From JAHDCJ01 sp039028895 (GTDB taxonomy: Bacteria > Bacteroidota > Bacteroidia > Chitinophagales > Saprospiraceae): a DNA stretch of 64,000 bases. The stretch covers positions 62,001 to 126,000 of the forward strand of contig JBCCHF010000006.1 in the NCBI GenBank assembly GCA_039028895.1, given 5' to 3'. Each line of letters begins with the position of its first letter. Within the stretch, counting starts at the first letter, position 1. Positions 26,305 through 38,000 of this stretch are shown one piece after another. A program made the translations under genes and the position numbers. Below the pieces are notes generated by a model. It saw nothing but the letters and a program-made list of their open reading frames with translations. It had not been told where the DNA came from and searched no databases.

Positions 26305-27537
26305 ATGAGAAACTTGTTAAAAGAAAAATCAAGATCTAAGTACCTTGGAATGGGGGCTTTGACGATTTTTATTTTTATCCTCCTATTAATTTTAAATCCA
26401 TTTGGAAACAATAACCAGGGATATCGCCAGGTTGTGGAAACGCCAACAGGAAAGCGATATGTAATTTTTTCCAATGGGGTCTATATGAAATTTCCAGGAT
26501 CGAAAACCACTACCTATCCTAATGTAATTACCATTGCAAACAGGGGGAGTAAAACAGGTTCAACACTTGATGGCGGCTTGATTTCCATCAGGTTTAACGA
26601 TGCTACCCGTGCAGATGCTCAGTCGGTAGTTAGATTCAGGCTTCCTGAATCGGAAGTAGATATGCTGAAGCTTCATTCTGAGTATATCAATAAGGACTAC
26701 ATTGCAATTAAAGGATTGCTCCCTTACACCATTGAATGCCTAAAAAACTCTGCTCAGTTGATGGATTCTGAGATCCACTATTCTGGAGGTAGAGCAAAAC
26801 TGTCCCAGGATTTTCAAAATCAGCTTGAAAATGGATTATACATCCTTGACACCTATGAAGATATCTCCATAGATAGTATCACTGGAGAAGTAAAGAGGGC
26901 TTACCAAACCAAAATGAGGTTGGACGAAAATGGTGAAATAATCCGTAAACCTTCAGATCTAAAACAATTTGGAATCACCATCGCTTCCGCTACCGTTGAA
27001 AATGTAGATTACGAAGAAAAAGTCGACGAGAAATTGTCAAAAAAGATCGAAGCCAGTACGCGCGAATCTGTTTCAAAGCAAAACCTTGTAACTGCCCAAC
27101 AGGAAGCAATGACAGCAGAAGCGGAAGGAAGAAAGCGCCTAGTAGAAATTGAATACAAGGAAAAGCAAATCCAGACTCAAAAACTGGTTCAGGCAGAAAC
27201 AGAAGTAAGACTTGCGGCAAAGGATAAAGAAAAGCAAAAGATTGCACTTGAAGCTGCAAAACTTGAAGCTGCGAAAATCAAGTCTCTCGCTGATGCAGAG
27301 GCTTATTCAAAGCAAAAGATTATGCAGGCTGATGGCGCTTTGACGAAAAAACTTGAGACTTACACTGAAGTCCAGAAGATGTGGGCTAATGCTTTTGCCA
27401 ACTATAATGGCAATCTTGTACCCCAGATTTCCACTGGCACTTCCACAGGCAAAGGTAATGCAGGCATTGATTTTATGGAGATCATGGGTATCAAAGCTGC
27501 AAAAGATCTGTCACTGGATGTGGCAGTCAAAAAGTAA
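26305..27537 (+). CDS. SPFH/prohibitin-domain membrane protein
   Basis: This 410-aa protein has one N-terminal membrane segment (residues ~15-32, GALTIFIFILLLILNPF) and an SPFH-like domain (about 35-230). A long alanine/glutamate/lysine-rich helix follows (about 240-350: REMVS-type pattern with QEAMTAEAEGRKRLVEIEYK and KEKQKIALEAAKLEAAKI). This is the usual SPFH plus coiled-coil layout of flotillin, HflK/C and stomatin-like proteins, which form large membrane rings or microdomains. The C-terminus (GKGNAGIDFMEIMGIKAAKDL) is like the ends of other SPFH proteins. No neighbouring NfeD or FtsH gene is present, so the subgroup is unclear. Confidence 0.82.
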   Translation: MRNLLKEKSRSKYLGMGALTIFIFILLLILNPFGNNNQGYRQVVETPTGKRYVIFSNGVYMKFPGSKTTTYPNVITIANRGSKTGSTLDGGLISIRFNDATRADAQSVVRFRLPESEVDMLKLHSEYINKDYIAIKGLLPYTIECLKNSAQLMDSEIHYSGGRAKLSQDFQNQLENGLYILDTYEDISIDSITGEVKRAYQTKMRLDENGEIIRKPSDLKQFGITIASATVENVDYEEKVDEKLSKKIEASTRESVSKQNLVTAQQEAMTAEAEGRKRLVEIEYKEKQIQTQKLVQAETEVRLAAKDKEKQKIALEAAKLEAAKIKSLADAEAYSKQKIMQADGALTKKLETYTEVQKMWANAFANYNGNLVPQISTGTSTGKGNAGIDFMEIMGIKAAKDLSLDVAVKK

Positions 27538-27580
27538 CCTTCTCTCACTGAGGTAACCACACTTTTTACAACACCCAACA

Positions 27581-27607
27581 AAAAGGCCCCGGAATTCGGG
27601 GCCTTTT
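27581..27607. terminator. Bidirectional intrinsic terminator
   Basis: A perfect GC-rich 11-bp stem AAAAGGCCCCG / CGGGGCCTTTT (27581-27591 and 27597-27607) has a 5-nt loop and A/T tails on both sides. It lies between the convergent SPFH gene and the 1,477-aa giant protein gene. Confidence 0.9.
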
Positions 27608-27626
27608 CAATTCTTTTAAAACCTCA

Positions 27627-30600
27627 TCACCTTATCAATACGAAATCGCCAGCAGAGGATTCCAAATTACCATTAGGTAACCTTACCGTTATTGTATACA
27701 CGTAGACGTCCATTGGCTGCAATTCTCCTTTATAAATGCCGTCCCAGGGGCCAGGACCTTCATAGACTATTTCTCCCCATCTATTAAACACTTTTAATAT
27801 TATGACAGATACGTCGCCAATTGTCTCCGCACCAAATGTTTCATTCAAACCGTCTCCATTTGGTGAAAAGGCATTTGGTACATCCCAGAAATCACATGAT
27901 GTGATGTTTATAACATCTGTTGTTTGACATCCATCTGGATCAACAACCACAACCGAATAATCCCCGGTTTCTGAAACTGTAATGGCCTGTGTGGTTTCTC
28001 CTGTTGACCAAAGATATTCTGTAAAGAGATCAACTGACAACACAACATTATCGCCACAGACTTCAGGTGCTGAAGAAGTGATTGTGGGTTCAATCGGTTC
28101 TGTATTATTATCAAGCATGACCTGCCCTCCTCCTTCACAATTATTGGCATCAATCACCACAATGTTGTAGTCACCTTCGGATAGCTCTGTAAACAAGCTA
28201 TCAGACTGAAAGGAAGAACCACCATCGATACTAAATTGAAAAGGTGGTGTTCCAACTTCTGGCACAATAGTAATTTCACCATTGGGATCTCCACAAGTAG
28301 GATCTGAGGGGATTATGGCAAAGCTTATAGTCTCCTCCCTGGGCAGGTTGATTTCCTGGGTTGTTTTACATCCAACACTACTTTGGACAACAATAGAATA
28401 GGATCCTGCAGGAAGATTGGTAAAAAAAGATGTTGGCTGGAAAGTTGTCCCTCCATCTATACTATATTCGAGGTCTCCGAAACTGATTGATGCGAATATC
28501 TCGAGCTCCCCGTTTTGTGCAAAACAAATCTCCGGGGTAATTTCAACATCATCAATCACTGGATCTGGGGAGGCTAATACCTGAACTGAAATCTCGCCAA
28601 TACAGCCTATTTCATCCGATATAGTTACATTATATTGACCTTCGCACAAACCTGTTGCTGTAATACTGGTTTGCAGAGAAGGATCATCCCACTGATAATT
28701 AAAATCTCCAAATCCGTTCATGCCGACAACAGTAGCGGAACCATTACACTCCCCCTCACATCCAGCTGTTTCTGCATTAGAAATTTGAGCTAAAGGATCC
28801 GAAACATAAATCGTGATCGAATCACTCACTGAACACATACCATCTTTTGTAACCACAAAATAAGTTGTGGTAACCGTCGGAGTAGCAATCGGAGTGGCAC
28901 TTATCGGATTATCCAAATCACTATCAGGAGACCAGGTATAGCCTGGACCGCCCCCTGATACACTTAGCTGTGCAGATTCTCCTACACAGATTGAATCTGG
29001 ACTTGCCAAAACTGTTAGATCTACAGAAGGAGGAGCCACAACAGTTGCATGAGCTATAGTCAAACAAGCTGTACAATCGGAAACGGTAACAGCATACATT
29101 CCCTGACTTAGATCAACAATGTCTTCATCATTACTTTCAAATCCATTGGGACCTGACCATTCTATCAGAACACAGGTAGGAACTGTGCCTCCTGCATCTG
29201 TAATCGTCAGGTCTATCATTCCATCATTGATCTCCGAGCAGGATGGATTGACAACTTCAAGGTCAAGTATTAGAGGCTGACTCTCATCGATTTGGATTTC
29301 GAGAAATGACTCACATCCAATATCATCAGTAACGGTCAAATTTACTATTCCTGCACATAACCCGGAAGCTGAATTGGTAGTTTGACTATTGGGATCATCC
29401 CAGCTATACATATAATCATTTGCAGCAAAGCCACCCGTTACACCCACTTCGACCTCTCCATCACATTCATCTTCACAGGTCCCGATGATCTTACCTGCGA
29501 TTGCAATTTCAGGATCAGATACATAAATCGTAACTGATTCAATGGCCGGACAAATAGCGACAAGAGAGATATCATCCAATGCAAAATTATTCCCGGTACT
29601 AAAAGTACTCACAGTTTGTATACATATCTCAGCTTCATCTGCTGATTCTGACATCCATTCGAAGGTAAATTCCTCCCAACTACAGAGGGATTGGGGTGCG
29701 CTGAATGCTCCTATAGAATCACCATTAATGAACACCTCAAACTGGGAAAGTGGATCTGAAGAATTTGCATTCACATTAGCCACCCAGGCGTTAAAAAGAT
29801 ACTCAAGGTTATTAAAAACATTTACCGTTTGGCACCAGACATTTACCCCACTGGAAGTAGCCCCGTTACCAACTAACATATACCCGGCCCCAGTGGTGTG
29901 ATCACCACAATCCTGGAAAGAGGCATTGCCATCAACCGGGGAAGTATATATACCATAAGTTCCTGAATCAGTCAGATCTCCCATTGCTCCTCCTACTCCG
30001 GTTGATTGTAAATAATCTGAGATAAAAGCAGTGTCTAGCACCTCAAAATCTCCATTGTTTACCAATTTGGGACCTTCAAGTGAACCGGTCACAAAGTAGG
30101 TCGTAGTTTCATTCGGAGTTGCTGTCGTTGTTGATGCTTCTGGGTCAGAAAGACCGTTCACTGGCATCCATGAATAATTATCAGCACCATTAACCGAAAG
30201 TGTAACAAACTCGCCAAGACAAATAGAATCCCTATCTGCCTCAACATCCAATGATAATGCGCTAAAATCTTCAATTACTACAACTGTATCAGATACTGAA
30301 CAGCCAACCACATCCATAGCAGTAACAATATATTCACCTGTCGAAAGACCAAAAAATGAATTTGACATCTGGAAATCACCACCAATGCTATAGAGTACTG
30401 GTTCAGGGCCCACAGATGTTTGAATGGTGATATTTCCCCCCGGGTTAACACACGTAATATTCTGTACAATTACAGAGTCCAGTTGCACATAAGGCACTTC
30501 ATTAACTAATATGGAGCCGATATCGAAACAAACGGCACCAGAGGCCAGCGTACCCGAAACAGTTACACCATAAGTCCCGGCGCTTAATCCGGAAACAAAG

Positions 30601-32060
30601 GATGTCGTTGACATGTTTGGGTCATCCCATACATAAGTGTAATCCCCTACCCCTCCTATGGTATTAACTGAAATGGAGCCATTAGAAATTCCACACGTTT
30701 CTGGTGACGAAAAAATATTGGTCAACATAATTTCTCCATTTGACCTCACAGGAATTGTGATCGATTCCATACAACCAAGGCTATCCGTCACAACTACATA
30801 ATAGGCACCTTCAGCTAAATTAGAAATGGTGTCAGAAGTCTGCGAAACGAGGCTTGGAATCTCATAAAGATAAGGTGGCGACCCACCTGAAACTTCGATA
30901 ATTATTTGCCCATTACTTTGATTACAATCGGCATTTACCACATGAAAGGTATCAATATTTAATGAGTCATCTGGAGGGAAGAAAAACTGAACGGGTTCCT
31001 GACAACCATCATCGTCAATAACCAGCAAAAGGTTAAATCCTGGTACAAGTGCAGTAGCTAATTGGCCAATTTCACCTGTTGACCAGATATAAGTATATGG
31101 CTCTGTTCCCCCAATAGCAGTAGCTTCAGCAACACCTAAAATTGAGGAATCACAACTTGGAGGAGAGATGGTATCAATATCAACATCAATTCCGGAAATC
31201 AGACCCACAAATGTATCTTGTTCGGTCAAACATCCGGTGGCATCAATAACTGAAACAAAATAACCCCCCTCAGATAAACCACTAATATCCATCGGATCAT
31301 CAAAGTCACCAACCCCATCATTACTCCAATCAATGGTATAAGGTGGTTGCCCACCTGTTACTGTCAAATCAATTGACCCTGACCCTGGATTGGTACATAA
31401 ATCAGGAGATGGGTGAAGTTGAAGTGTAGATTGCAGGCAACAGTCCAGGGAGAGTGTCAACATATCTTCGGGGTCGTTTTCACAACCTATTGTTCCCCAT
31501 GCTCCGGATTCACCATCCCCAGTAGCGTTGATGGTTACATCTAAATCCCATTCATCCATATCATTTCTGCAGGAATCTGTAGCGATATCCCAACAAAACA
31601 TCCATGAATAAGGATTCGAACAATCATCACCAAAATTATTTCCCGGATCACCGTCCAAAGGCCCACCGATTGTAGAATCGAAATAAAAACCAAAACCATA
31701 GGAGGTTTGGGTATTTTGCCCAAAAACACTGGTATAGAGTCCCCATTGGCCCAGTCCACTGCAACTTGCTGGAATATTGGTTGGGACAAAAGATGACATA
31801 TTCCAGCCTAGACCAAAGTCTAATTCCAGACCATGTAGCCAATTATTGCCAATCTGGTTCCATCCGTGAATAGTGTAGCAAAAATTAATAGTAGTACTTG
31901 GCAGATACATCCCATTTACCGGAGGTGGGTCAACAACCAGAGTTGAACTATCGAGACAGTAATTGCCAGCTTCTTGAGTTGAGGTATAAAAAAAAGATTC
32001 TCCATAACCCGATGTCACCAGAAAGAGGTGAAAAAGAATTATGGAGAATCTTAAACTCAC
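27627..32060 (-). CDS. Giant SprB-repeat protein with T9SS type B sorting domain
   Basis: This 1,477-aa exported protein starts with GTG (no in-frame ATG precedes the hydrophobic signal, FSIILFHLFLVTSGYGES). About ten SprB-type Ig-like repeats can be followed. Each has a C..G/N opening, a GG..PY/Y-W core and a GxYxVTVTDxxGC ending (for example GLSEGGYFVSVIDATGC). Near residues 660-870 a module opening VNNGDFEVLDTAF and ending NFALDDISL looks like a carbohydrate-binding or discoidin-like jelly roll. The C-terminal ~90 residues (PNAFSPNGDGLNETF ... KVFNRWGEIVYEG ... FVLIR) are the gliding-motility-associated/type B sorting domain. Such proteins are adhesins or gliding-related surface proteins. 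The gene starts 10 bp after the stop of the larger paralogue upstream, so both probably sit on one transcript. Confidence 0.9.
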   Translation of the reverse strand: MSLRFSIILFHLFLVTSGYGESFFYTSTQEAGNYCLDSSTLVVDPPPVNGMYLPSTTINFCYTIHGWNQIGNNWLHGLELDFGLGWNMSSFVPTNIPASCSGLGQWGLYTSVFGQNTQTSYGFGFYFDSTIGGPLDGDPGNNFGDDCSNPYSWMFCWDIATDSCRNDMDEWDLDVTINATGDGESGAWGTIGCENDPEDMLTLSLDCCLQSTLQLHPSPDLCTNPGSGSIDLTVTGGQPPYTIDWSNDGVGDFDDPMDISGLSEGGYFVSVIDATGCLTEQDTFVGLISGIDVDIDTISPPSCDSSILGVAEATAIGGTEPYTYIWSTGEIGQLATALVPGFNLLLVIDDDGCQEPVQFFFPPDDSLNIDTFHVVNADCNQSNGQIIIEVSGGSPPYLYEIPSLVSQTSDTISNLAEGAYYVVVTDSLGCMESITIPVRSNGEIMLTNIFSSPETCGISNGSISVNTIGGVGDYTYVWDDPNMSTTSFVSGLSAGTYGVTVSGTLASGAVCFDIGSILVNEVPYVQLDSVIVQNITCVNPGGNITIQTSVGPEPVLYSIGGDFQMSNSFFGLSTGEYIVTAMDVVGCSVSDTVVVIEDFSALSLDVEADRDSICLGEFVTLSVNGADNYSWMPVNGLSDPEASTTTATPNETTTYFVTGSLEGPKLVNNGDFEVLDTAFISDYLQSTGVGGAMGDLTDSGTYGIYTSPVDGNASFQDCGDHTTGAGYMLVGNGATSSGVNVWCQTVNVFNNLEYLFNAWVANVNANSSDPLSQFEVFINGDSIGAFSAPQSLCSWEEFTFEWMSESADEAEICIQTVSTFSTGNNFALDDISLVAICPAIESVTIYVSDPEIAIAGKIIGTCEDECDGEVEVGVTGGFAANDYMYSWDDPNSQTTNSASGLCAGIVNLTVTDDIGCESFLEIQIDESQPLILDLEVVNPSCSEINDGMIDLTITDAGGTVPTCVLIEWSGPNGFESNDEDIVDLSQGMYAVTVSDCTACLTIAHATVVAPPSVDLTVLASPDSICVGESAQLSVSGGGPGYTWSPDSDLDNPISATPIATPTVTTTYFVVTKDGMCSVSDSITIYVSDPLAQISNAETAGCEGECNGSATVVGMNGFGDFNYQWDDPSLQTSITATGLCEGQYNVTISDEIGCIGEISVQVLASPDPVIDDVEITPEICFAQNGELEIFASISFGDLEYSIDGGTTFQPTSFFTNLPAGSYSIVVQSSVGCKTTQEINLPREETISFAIIPSDPTCGDPNGEITIVPEVGTPPFQFSIDGGSSFQSDSLFTELSEGDYNIVVIDANNCEGGGQVMLDNNTEPIEPTITSSAPEVCGDNVVLSVDLFTEYLWSTGETTQAITVSETGDYSVVVVDPDGCQTTDVINITSCDFWDVPNAFSPNGDGLNETFGAETIGDVSVIILKVFNRWGEIVYEGPGPWDGIYKGELQPMDVYVYTITVRLPNGNLESSAGDFVLIR

Positions 32061-32070
32061 AAGGGAATTT

Positions 32071-35000
32071 TTATCTTATCAATGTAACATCACCAGCCTC
32101 AGACTCTACTGTTCCGTTTGGCAATCTGATGGTTATCTTATACACATAGACATCCATTGGTTGCAGCTCGCCTTTATAGGTACCATCCCAGTCGGCTGAA
32201 CCTTCATAGACCATTTCTCCCCAACGATTAAACACTTTAAACTCTTCAATGGTCACCTCACCAAGTGTTTCAGGTCCGAAGGTTTCGTTCAGGCCGTCTC
32301 CATTTGGAGAGAATGCATTAGGAACACTCCAGAACGCGCACGAAGTGATTGCAATTTCATCTGCACCTTCACAACCATTGGCATCTGTTACTTGTATGGA
32401 GTAGGAACCACTTTCAGAAACTGTGATGGACTGGGTGGTTTCACCAGTTGACCATGCATATTCTGCAAAGAAATCAACAGACAAGACAACATTATCACCA
32501 CAAATCTCTGGTGCTGAAGAGGAAATCACTGGAACTGGCACTGTACTGTCGTTCAAGACAGTTGCACCTTCACCCTGGCAGCCATCTGCATCAGTAACAA
32601 CAATGTTATAAGTGCCACCAGAAAGTCCGGTAAACAGGCTATCAGACTGGAAAGTAGTACCGCCATCTATACTGTATTGATATGGAGGAGTTCCATTATT
32701 CAAGATGATCGCTATTTCACCATTAGACTCACCACAAGTTGGATCAGTAGGAATAATAGTCAAACTGAGGTCTCCTTCCCGGGTGAGAGTTACCATTTGA
32801 GAGGCACTACATCCTTCAGAGTCCTGAATAACAATCGTATAATCTCCTGCTTCAAGTCCCATAAAAATATTATCAGACTGGAAGGTGGTTCCACCATCAA
32901 TGCTGTATTCCAGATCGCCTGTCCCGCCGGAAGCCGTAATGGTAATAACACCATTTTGCGCGAAGCAAACTTCAGGTGTAAGATCTACATTGTCAATTGT
33001 CGGATTAGGCGTAACAGATATCTGCACGGAAGTCTGACCTGTACAGCCAAATTCATCCGTGATGACCACGTTATAGATGCCTTCACACAAGCCTGTAGCA
33101 GTAGCGGTCGTTTGACCATCCGGATCATCCCATTGGTATGTGAAATCTCCGAAACCATTAGAACCCTCCACTGTGGCAGTTCCGTCACAATCACCATTAC
33201 ATCCAGCTGGTGTCGCATCCGTAATGGTAGCAATTGGATCTGAAACAAAGACAGTTACCTGACCAGCAACTGCACATGTTGGCGATAATGAAATGTCATC
33301 AAGGGCAAATGTTGTAGCCAACAGATTGATGTTTGTTAATGAATCCATAGTCACAATGCAGATCAGGGCTGTATCAGCATCGGCTGACCAGCTTTCCGCA
33401 AATTCCTGCCAGTCACAACCTGCTCCATCAATTGTGTTAAAAGTACCCAATGTATCTTCATTGATAACAATCATCACTTCTGCATCTTCAGGATCTGGGA
33501 AGACTGCTGCATACCAGGCTGAGAAGTCGTAAGACATGCCTTGCTGAACATTGGCGATTTGACACCAGACATTTGTGCCTGCAGTAGTATCTGTACTAGC
33601 AACAAGCATATTGCCCATTCCATCAGTATGATCGCCACACATAGTGAATGGTCCTTCTAGTGAAGGATCAGTGGTAACAACATATTCGCCAATATCCAAA
33701 ATAGTATCTACAGCCATGTAATCTGAAGTGAAAGCTTCATCGCCTTCCTCAAAATCACCGTTGACAATGACAGACTGTCCTGGAATCATATCTTCCACAG
33801 AATTCACAGTATATACCGTAGTAACCATTGGAGATGCCGTCGGAGAGGCACTCATAGGATCGTCGAGACTATCCTCTGGAGACCACATGTATGTAGGTCC
33901 GCCACCTGTAACATTTAGTTGTGTTGACGATCCAGCACAAATCGAATCAGGCATTGCTGTTACTGTCAACATCACCGGATCTGGAGCACCGATAGTAACC
34001 GTTTCAACAACTACACATCCGGTGCAGTCAGAGACGGATACAGTATAGTTACCTTGCATCAAGCCCGCATTATCTTCCATTGTACTTTCAAAACCACCAG
34101 GACCTGACCATTCTATCGTGAAACATGGCGGTTCGCCACCTGTTACATCTGTTACAGTCATATCAATTGTACCATCTGTAACCTGGGCACATGTCTGGTC
34201 AGTTGTTTCGAACGACAGAATTAGTGGATCGATCTCTCCAATAGTAGCACTTGTCACAGCAGTACATCCTTCGTCATCAGTGATCGTTACTGAATAATCA
34301 CCAGCACAGAGACCAGTAGCGGTCGCTGTAGTCTGTCCGGCAGGATCATCCCAAACATACTGGTAAGTTGTATCAACGATACCACCGGAAGCTTCTACAG
34401 TAATTTCACCTGTACATTCACCGACACAGACATTCATGGTCTGAGCAGTTACTTCAACAACAGGATTTGAAACTGTAATCGTTACTGTAGCAGTATCTGT
34501 ACAAACCGGACGTAAGGAAATATCATCAATGGCAAAGTCATTGCCGCCACCGGAAATATTCTGATTAACAATACAGATTTCCGCTGTTTCATTGGCACCA
34601 GAGTTCCATCCTTCGAAAAATTGTTCCCAGCTACATGTTGTAGATGAAAGATTGAAGGTAGAACCAAGCAGGTTACCATTAATAGAAAACTGGAGTTGAG
34701 CAGGGTTGTCTGTAACAACTGCAGTTGCATAAGTTGAGAACATGTAGTCGGTGTTCGGATTTACGGTAACCGTCTGACACCAGATTTCCTGGTTAGCAGT
34801 AGCTGCTCCATTTACAACCATCATATTTCCTGACCCGCTCGTATTATCTGAGCATGAAGCAAAATTGATATGTTCGAAAATAGGATTCAATGAAACGGCA
34901 TATGTACCTTCATTGGAGAGGTTCCCAAACGGTCCGCCAACTCCAGGCCCATAATCGCTTGAGAAACCAGTATCTCCCTGTTCGAAATCACCGTTGTCAA

Positions 35001-38000
35001 CCACATTTAATCCAGCTCCAAATCCAACTACAGTGTAAGTAGTCGTTACATCCGGAGTTGCCGTTGGATTTGGTGAAGTTCCATCGGACAGTGAGTTATC
35101 CGGTGACCATACATATGAATCAGCACCAGATACAGAAAGTACAATTTCATCTCCCAGGCAAATTGTATCTGCTTCAGGCATGACAATAAGCTCAACCGGA
35201 ACGCCAGCACCAATAATGTTTGCTTCAGCTGTAACGGTACAATTATTATCATCTGTAACGGTAATCGTGTACATACCTGCAGGCAAGCCGTCAAAAATTC
35301 CAGTTGCCTGAGCTCCTCCTCCTATATCATAGGAAAGGTCACCAGTTCCACCACTGGCAAACACGATAATCTGTCCATCCGCTACTGCACAAACAGGGTT
35401 GGTAGTGATCACATCATCGATTGTCGGAGCTGCATCTTCACCTATAGTAACCGTGGCGAAGGTGGTACATTGACCGCTATCGCTAACAGTGACTGAATAA
35501 GTGCCAGCAGCAAGACCCATTGCATTAGGAGTATCGCCAATGTTTTGGTCAGACCAATCGTAGGTATAAGGACCTACACCACCACTTACAGTAAGTGTAA
35601 CGGTTCCATTCATCATACCACAAGCTTCATTGGACTGGTCAATATTATCGATAACAGGACCATCAGAATTCAGGAGAATTACAGTTTCTGTGGTTTCACA
35701 GCCTTCTGCATCCTGAACAACAATGTCATAAACTCCTGCAGCAAGGTTATCAAATGTACCAGACATCTGGAATGGGCCTCCAATGCTAAACATATACGGA
35801 GCAACACCGTCATTTGGCGTTAGGGTAATGCTACCGTTATTATTGCCGCATGTTGGTTGGACAATCATCGTATCAATAGACTCAAGTCCAAGAGTTACAT
35901 TAACACTATCGCTTACGACGATAGTAGCACCATCACAAACGTTATAAGTAGTTTCGGCGATATAGAAGGTCGATGAGTCAGGACAAACAGTAATATCATT
36001 TCCTTGTCCAATAACATTACCCAATTCATCAAGCCATTGAGTAGTGAAGTTAGGTGGACCATTAGGTGTAAAGCGCCAACCTTCATTCATCGCTGTCCAT
36101 TGATCAGGGAAGTTACGACCTGGAATTACTACGGCTACACTACCATCCGCATTTTGCAGACCTTGAATGGCAGCAGCACCATTCCAATCCAGGCAAAGTG
36201 GTTTATTTTCAATATACATTTCAATGATATTGGTGGTCTCATACATCACTACCTGATGAGTTGCAAGAAGCTGATTACATGTACTTCCAAATGGCTCGTA
36301 CATAGGAACATCAAGAAAAGAAATTACAGCAATACGCGCTGGCGCAACGCCATAAACCTGATAAAGAATCTGACCTCCAACACTCGGATCAATATCATGG
36401 AATGGGCTTAAAATGGAATTTAGCACATCGCCATTTCCAGGTATCCCTTGACCAATAGCCCAATCATTAAACCCATTTGCATAAGTCAAATCAAATGAGA
36501 CTGCACCATTCGAACCCACCGTTACCTGATCATACTCAACATCAAAGAAACAGAAGTTAAATCCGAGGTCAAGCACAGGAGACCAGGTATCATCCTCATT
36601 TACACTCAATTGTTGTCCCTGGTTAAATGGGAACGGTGTATATGGGACCATTGAATAATCATAGTTTGTCGATGCAAATCCAGAAACAGGAACTGCAGTC
36701 AAATCAGTACAATCTGTACACAAAGTGGTATCCATACCGGCATCTACACCTGGGAAGCCCTGGTTAGGATTGGTATCGAGTATGAATACGCAGCTAATCT
36801 CAGCACCCCATCCTGTTCCGGGATTAGTGGAATCTGAGGTAAAGACAAAGGTCAGACAGCCGTTTGATGAGACTACAACACCAGGTGAGTTATTACCAAA
36901 GAACGATCCGATTAATGGATCCATGTTCGATGTTCCATCAAAAATGGCCAATATATCACCAGGACCAAGATCAAATTCATTGAAATCGATGTGAGCCTGG
37001 AGATTAGGGTCTGTTGAACAAATAGTCGTCGTGATATCTTCATCGTTCATGTAATCGCCTATTGCCCCTCCTGTATCGTAGAAGTTGAAATCACAAACGT
37101 TGATAGTACCACCCGGATTATTGATATCTGTAGGATTCGTTCCGCAAGGAGAACAAAGCACATCAGCCGCCCATCCCGGATCTGTTCCAAATCCGTCAGA
37201 AACAAATGCTGCGGTTATACAGCCAGAAGGGTTGTTAGAAGTTATGATGCCCGGCTGATCGAGACTTGAGAAAGACCCAAGTACTGGTGCAGTATTATCG
37301 TCTCCATCATAAAGCATCAGTACATCGAAGATACTTCCGGTTTCAAATGATGTAAAGTTGAGGCTTACACAATCTCCCGGAACATTAGGACAAATGGTCC
37401 ATGTCTCTACTTCTCCATTGCTATAGTTGCCATTCGGGCCACCGGTATCATAGAATGTACCGTTACAAGTAATGAAGCATGAGATTTCAGCAGCCCACCC
37501 TTGACCAACACCTGAAGCATCAGAAGTAAACTCAAAGGTCACACACCCTGAAGTTGATGATTGAACAAAAGTTGGTAAAGTAGTGCCAGTGAAGGTTCCA
37601 ATCAATGTTCCATTTATATCTGCACCATCATAAATATTAAGTTCATCTCCTGCACCTAAATCCATCAAGGTAAAGTTGAATTGGATCTGAGTTGCAGCAT
37701 CATCTGAACAAACAGTGGTTATAATATTTTCATTGTCCATGTAATCTTCAAGGAGACCACCAGTATCATAGAAAACGCCCTGGCAGGTATTGACAACTCC
37801 ACCTGGATTATTGACATCTGTTGGGCTGAGTCCACATGGTGCACAGAGGATATCTGCAGCCCATCCTGGGTTAGTAACAGAGCCATCTGAATCAAATACG
37901 GCAGTGATACATCCAGAAGGATTATCTACGACGATTAATCCTGGAGATGCAGACCCGGTGAATGATCCAATTAAAGGTGCATTTGCATCCGGCCCATCAA

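Noticed and set aside
32677..33243. Plus-strand ORF of 188 codons opposite the giant protein gene
   Set aside because: It is antisense to a long, well-structured coding frame with repeats. Such long shadow frames are common opposite Thr/Ser/Asp-rich repeat proteins.
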